DNA of 30,664 nt from a virus, in IMG/VR virus record IMGVR_UViG_3300035698_016990, positions 1 through 30,664 of that record; one strand, written 5' to 3'. The first letter of the stretch is position 1, and each line of letters opens with the position of its first letter. The notes under the pieces were generated by a model. That model was not told the origin of the DNA. It saw nothing but the letters and a program-made list of their open reading frames with translations, and made no database searches. Made by a program: the position numbers and the translations under genes. Shown piece by piece: positions 29,856 to 30,664 of this stretch.

Positions 29856-30089
29856 ATGAATAGCCTATCGTTATTAAATTCCAGAAAATGCATATATTTC
29901 AAATCAGAAAATATTATTTATCGCTTAGCAAAAATTGATGATGAATATGAATTGTCGTTTTGGAATGAATTAGGCTGGGAAGGCAAGATTATTAAAGAAA
30001 ATACTGCTATCTCTCTACTAAACAAAAACAAAATAACCTGTTCACTGCAACAAGTTCATTTTTGGATCTTAGGTATGGAGGAGATATGA
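29856..30089 (+). CDS. Small hypothetical protein (77 aa)
   Basis: 77 residues from the ATG at 29856; the open frame upstream crosses the divergent gene and the palindrome and is not used. Beta-rich then helical ('KCIYFKSENIIYRLAKIDDEYELSFWNELGWEGKII', 'ITCSLQQVHFWIL'). Only six bases separate the palindrome from the ATG. Its TGA overlaps the next ATG by 4 bases. Not recognised. Confidence 0.55.
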   Translation: MNSLSLLNSRKCIYFKSENIIYRLAKIDDEYELSFWNELGWEGKIIKENTAISLLNKNKITCSLQQVHFWILGMEEI

Positions 30090-30238
30090 TGAACGTGCAA
30101 GATGTTATTCATAAATTAGCCACAGACCAGAAAGTGACGGAAAGCGAATTTTTCATCCTATTGGCAGCACTCATAAAAACTAAAACTAAACAAAAATTAG
30201 CTAATAAATATTTATATCATGGCATTAATTATAACTAG
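30086..30238 (+). CDS. Small hypothetical protein (50 aa)
   Basis: 50 codons, ATGA-coupled to the previous gene with GGAGG upstream of the ATG. Product 'MMNVQDVIHKLATDQKVTESEFFILLAALIKTKTK' is helical with a basic, Tyr/Asn-rich end. Its TAG lies inside the left arm of the folded element at 30234. Not recognised. Confidence 0.55.
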   Translation: MMNVQDVIHKLATDQKVTESEFFILLAALIKTKTKQKLANKYLYHGINYN

Positions 30239-30304
30239 AGGTCCGGCTCAAGATGGTCGCTAGATCATCTGGTGAGCCGACGAGAGCCGAACCGGACCTC
30301 TAGT
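30234..30304. other. GC-rich folded element (possible structured RNA)
   Basis: A 13-bp outer stem ACTAGAGGTCCGG/CCGGACCTCTAGT (30234-30246 and 30292-30304) encloses an inner hairpin AGATG/CATCT (30251-30255, 30266-30270) and two competing partners for CGGCTC: GAGCCG at 30274-30279 and at 30284-30289. No T run follows, so it is not a normal terminator. It overlaps the stop of the preceding gene and is far richer in G+C than its surroundings. Possible RNA gene, processing site or protein-binding site. Confidence 0.6.
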
Positions 30305-30349
30305 AATATATAACCCTCCCATAAATTATTGTTTGTTGTATAAATACCC

Positions 30350-30664
30350 ATGAGCAGAAATGATCCAGTAGCCTTTATAAAATGGATGGCTCAAACCATT
30401 CATCAAGCATACCATGAAGACGAAGACAGCACATGGGAAACATGTAATAAGGATATTTGTGCATCAACCAGAAAATGGATTGAAGATTTTTTCGAAGACG
30501 ATAATCTATGGGTAACCTCTGACGGTAAAGTAATTCCAATAAAAGAGATGGAAGATTCTCATTTAATAAATGCACATAGATACTTAAAAAGAAAGATTGT
30601 AGAAAGAGCTTGCGAAATGCAAAAGGAAATGCCAATCAGCGACATTGATATCAGCAAGATAGAA
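30350..30664 (+). CDS. Hypothetical protein (3'-partial)
   Basis: At least 105 residues, running off the window. No Shine-Dalgarno; TATAAATA (30339-30346) ends three bases before the ATG, so a leaderless late message is possible. Sequence includes 'FIKWMAQTIHQAYHEDEDSTWETCNKDICASTRKWIEDFF' and 'IPIKEMEDSHLINAHRYLKRKIVERACE', the latter resembling the 'M...HL.NA...L.R' helix common in phage proteins of unknown function. Function unknown. Confidence 0.6.
   Translation, partial: MSRNDPVAFIKWMAQTIHQAYHEDEDSTWETCNKDICASTRKWIEDFFEDDNLWVTSDGKVIPIKEMEDSHLINAHRYLKRKIVERACEMQKEMPISDIDISKIE

Noticed and set aside
30269-30291. Hammerhead-ribozyme-like core (CTGGTGA ... CGAAC)
   Set aside because: The first core has G where CUGANGA needs A, the segment between the cores does not form stem II, and the base after GAA cannot make the required A-U pair. 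The element is kept only as an unassigned folded region.
1-30664. CRISPR arrays, insertion sequences, integrase genes
   Set aside because: No regularly spaced direct repeats, no terminal inverted repeats with transposase genes and no recombinase motifs were seen.

Overview
The window reads as part of a large, AT-rich, T4-like (myovirus-type) tailed-phage genome, most likely from an environmental phage. Direct support is a run of hallmark genes: a gp55-like late sigma factor, a probable small terminase subunit, the gp17-like large terminase (14974-16803) and a gp20-like portal protein (16881-18746). These come with a UvsW-like helicase, a dUTPase-fold protein and many tightly packed small genes that overlap by 1-30 bases. 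No integrase, insertion sequence, CRISPR array or ordinary tRNA was seen.

Layout. (1) 1-6962 is a glycan cassette on both strands: three GT-B-type glycosyltransferases, two polysaccharide-pyruvyl-transferase-family proteins and one 801-residue protein with three GT-A domains in tandem. (2) 6991-12540 holds nucleotide and DNA metabolism genes (dUTPase-like, helicase) mixed with unrecognised small genes, with a strong terminator at 8646-8670. (3) 12642-18966 is the late-expression and packaging core: late sigma, an acidic repeat protein, terminase small and large subunits, portal. (4) 18967-20641 is a distinct, more G+C-rich unit. A perfect host-type sigma70 promoter drives a second, sigma70-like factor that has an N-terminal extension and a Cys-rich insertion, and the unit ends in a clean terminator. 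(5) 20655-24645 holds small genes, several with zinc-binding signatures. (6) 24619-24971 is a phage-encoded tmRNA (ssrA) with alanine-type acceptor stem, pseudoknots and a readable tag, ADFGQLRQAA. A decayed partial copy of the zinc-ribbon/tmRNA unit follows it. (7) 25204-28483 holds a DUF5662-like protein, a zinc ribbon, a radical-SAM activase resembling NrdG2, and an exported operon (lipoprotein serine protease, secreted protein, membrane-anchored protein). (8) 28470-30664 holds a minus-strand cluster of small paralogs, a divergent control region with a long palindrome, and a folded GC-rich element at 30234-30304.

How the genes may work together (inference): host RNA polymerase reads the sigma70-type promoter at 19089-19118, the two phage sigma factors then redirect transcription, and TATAAAT-like and TATATTTGA elements between genes are candidate phage promoters or operators. 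The tmRNA would rescue ribosomes and tag stalled products during infection. The glycan genes could decorate the virion or alter host surface sugar. The main undescribed candidates are the tmRNA with its decayed second copy, a nonamer (TATATTTGA) seen only between genes, and a family of small proteins sharing an N-terminal 'L(N/D)GE.YLLE(E/K)GD.I'-type module.
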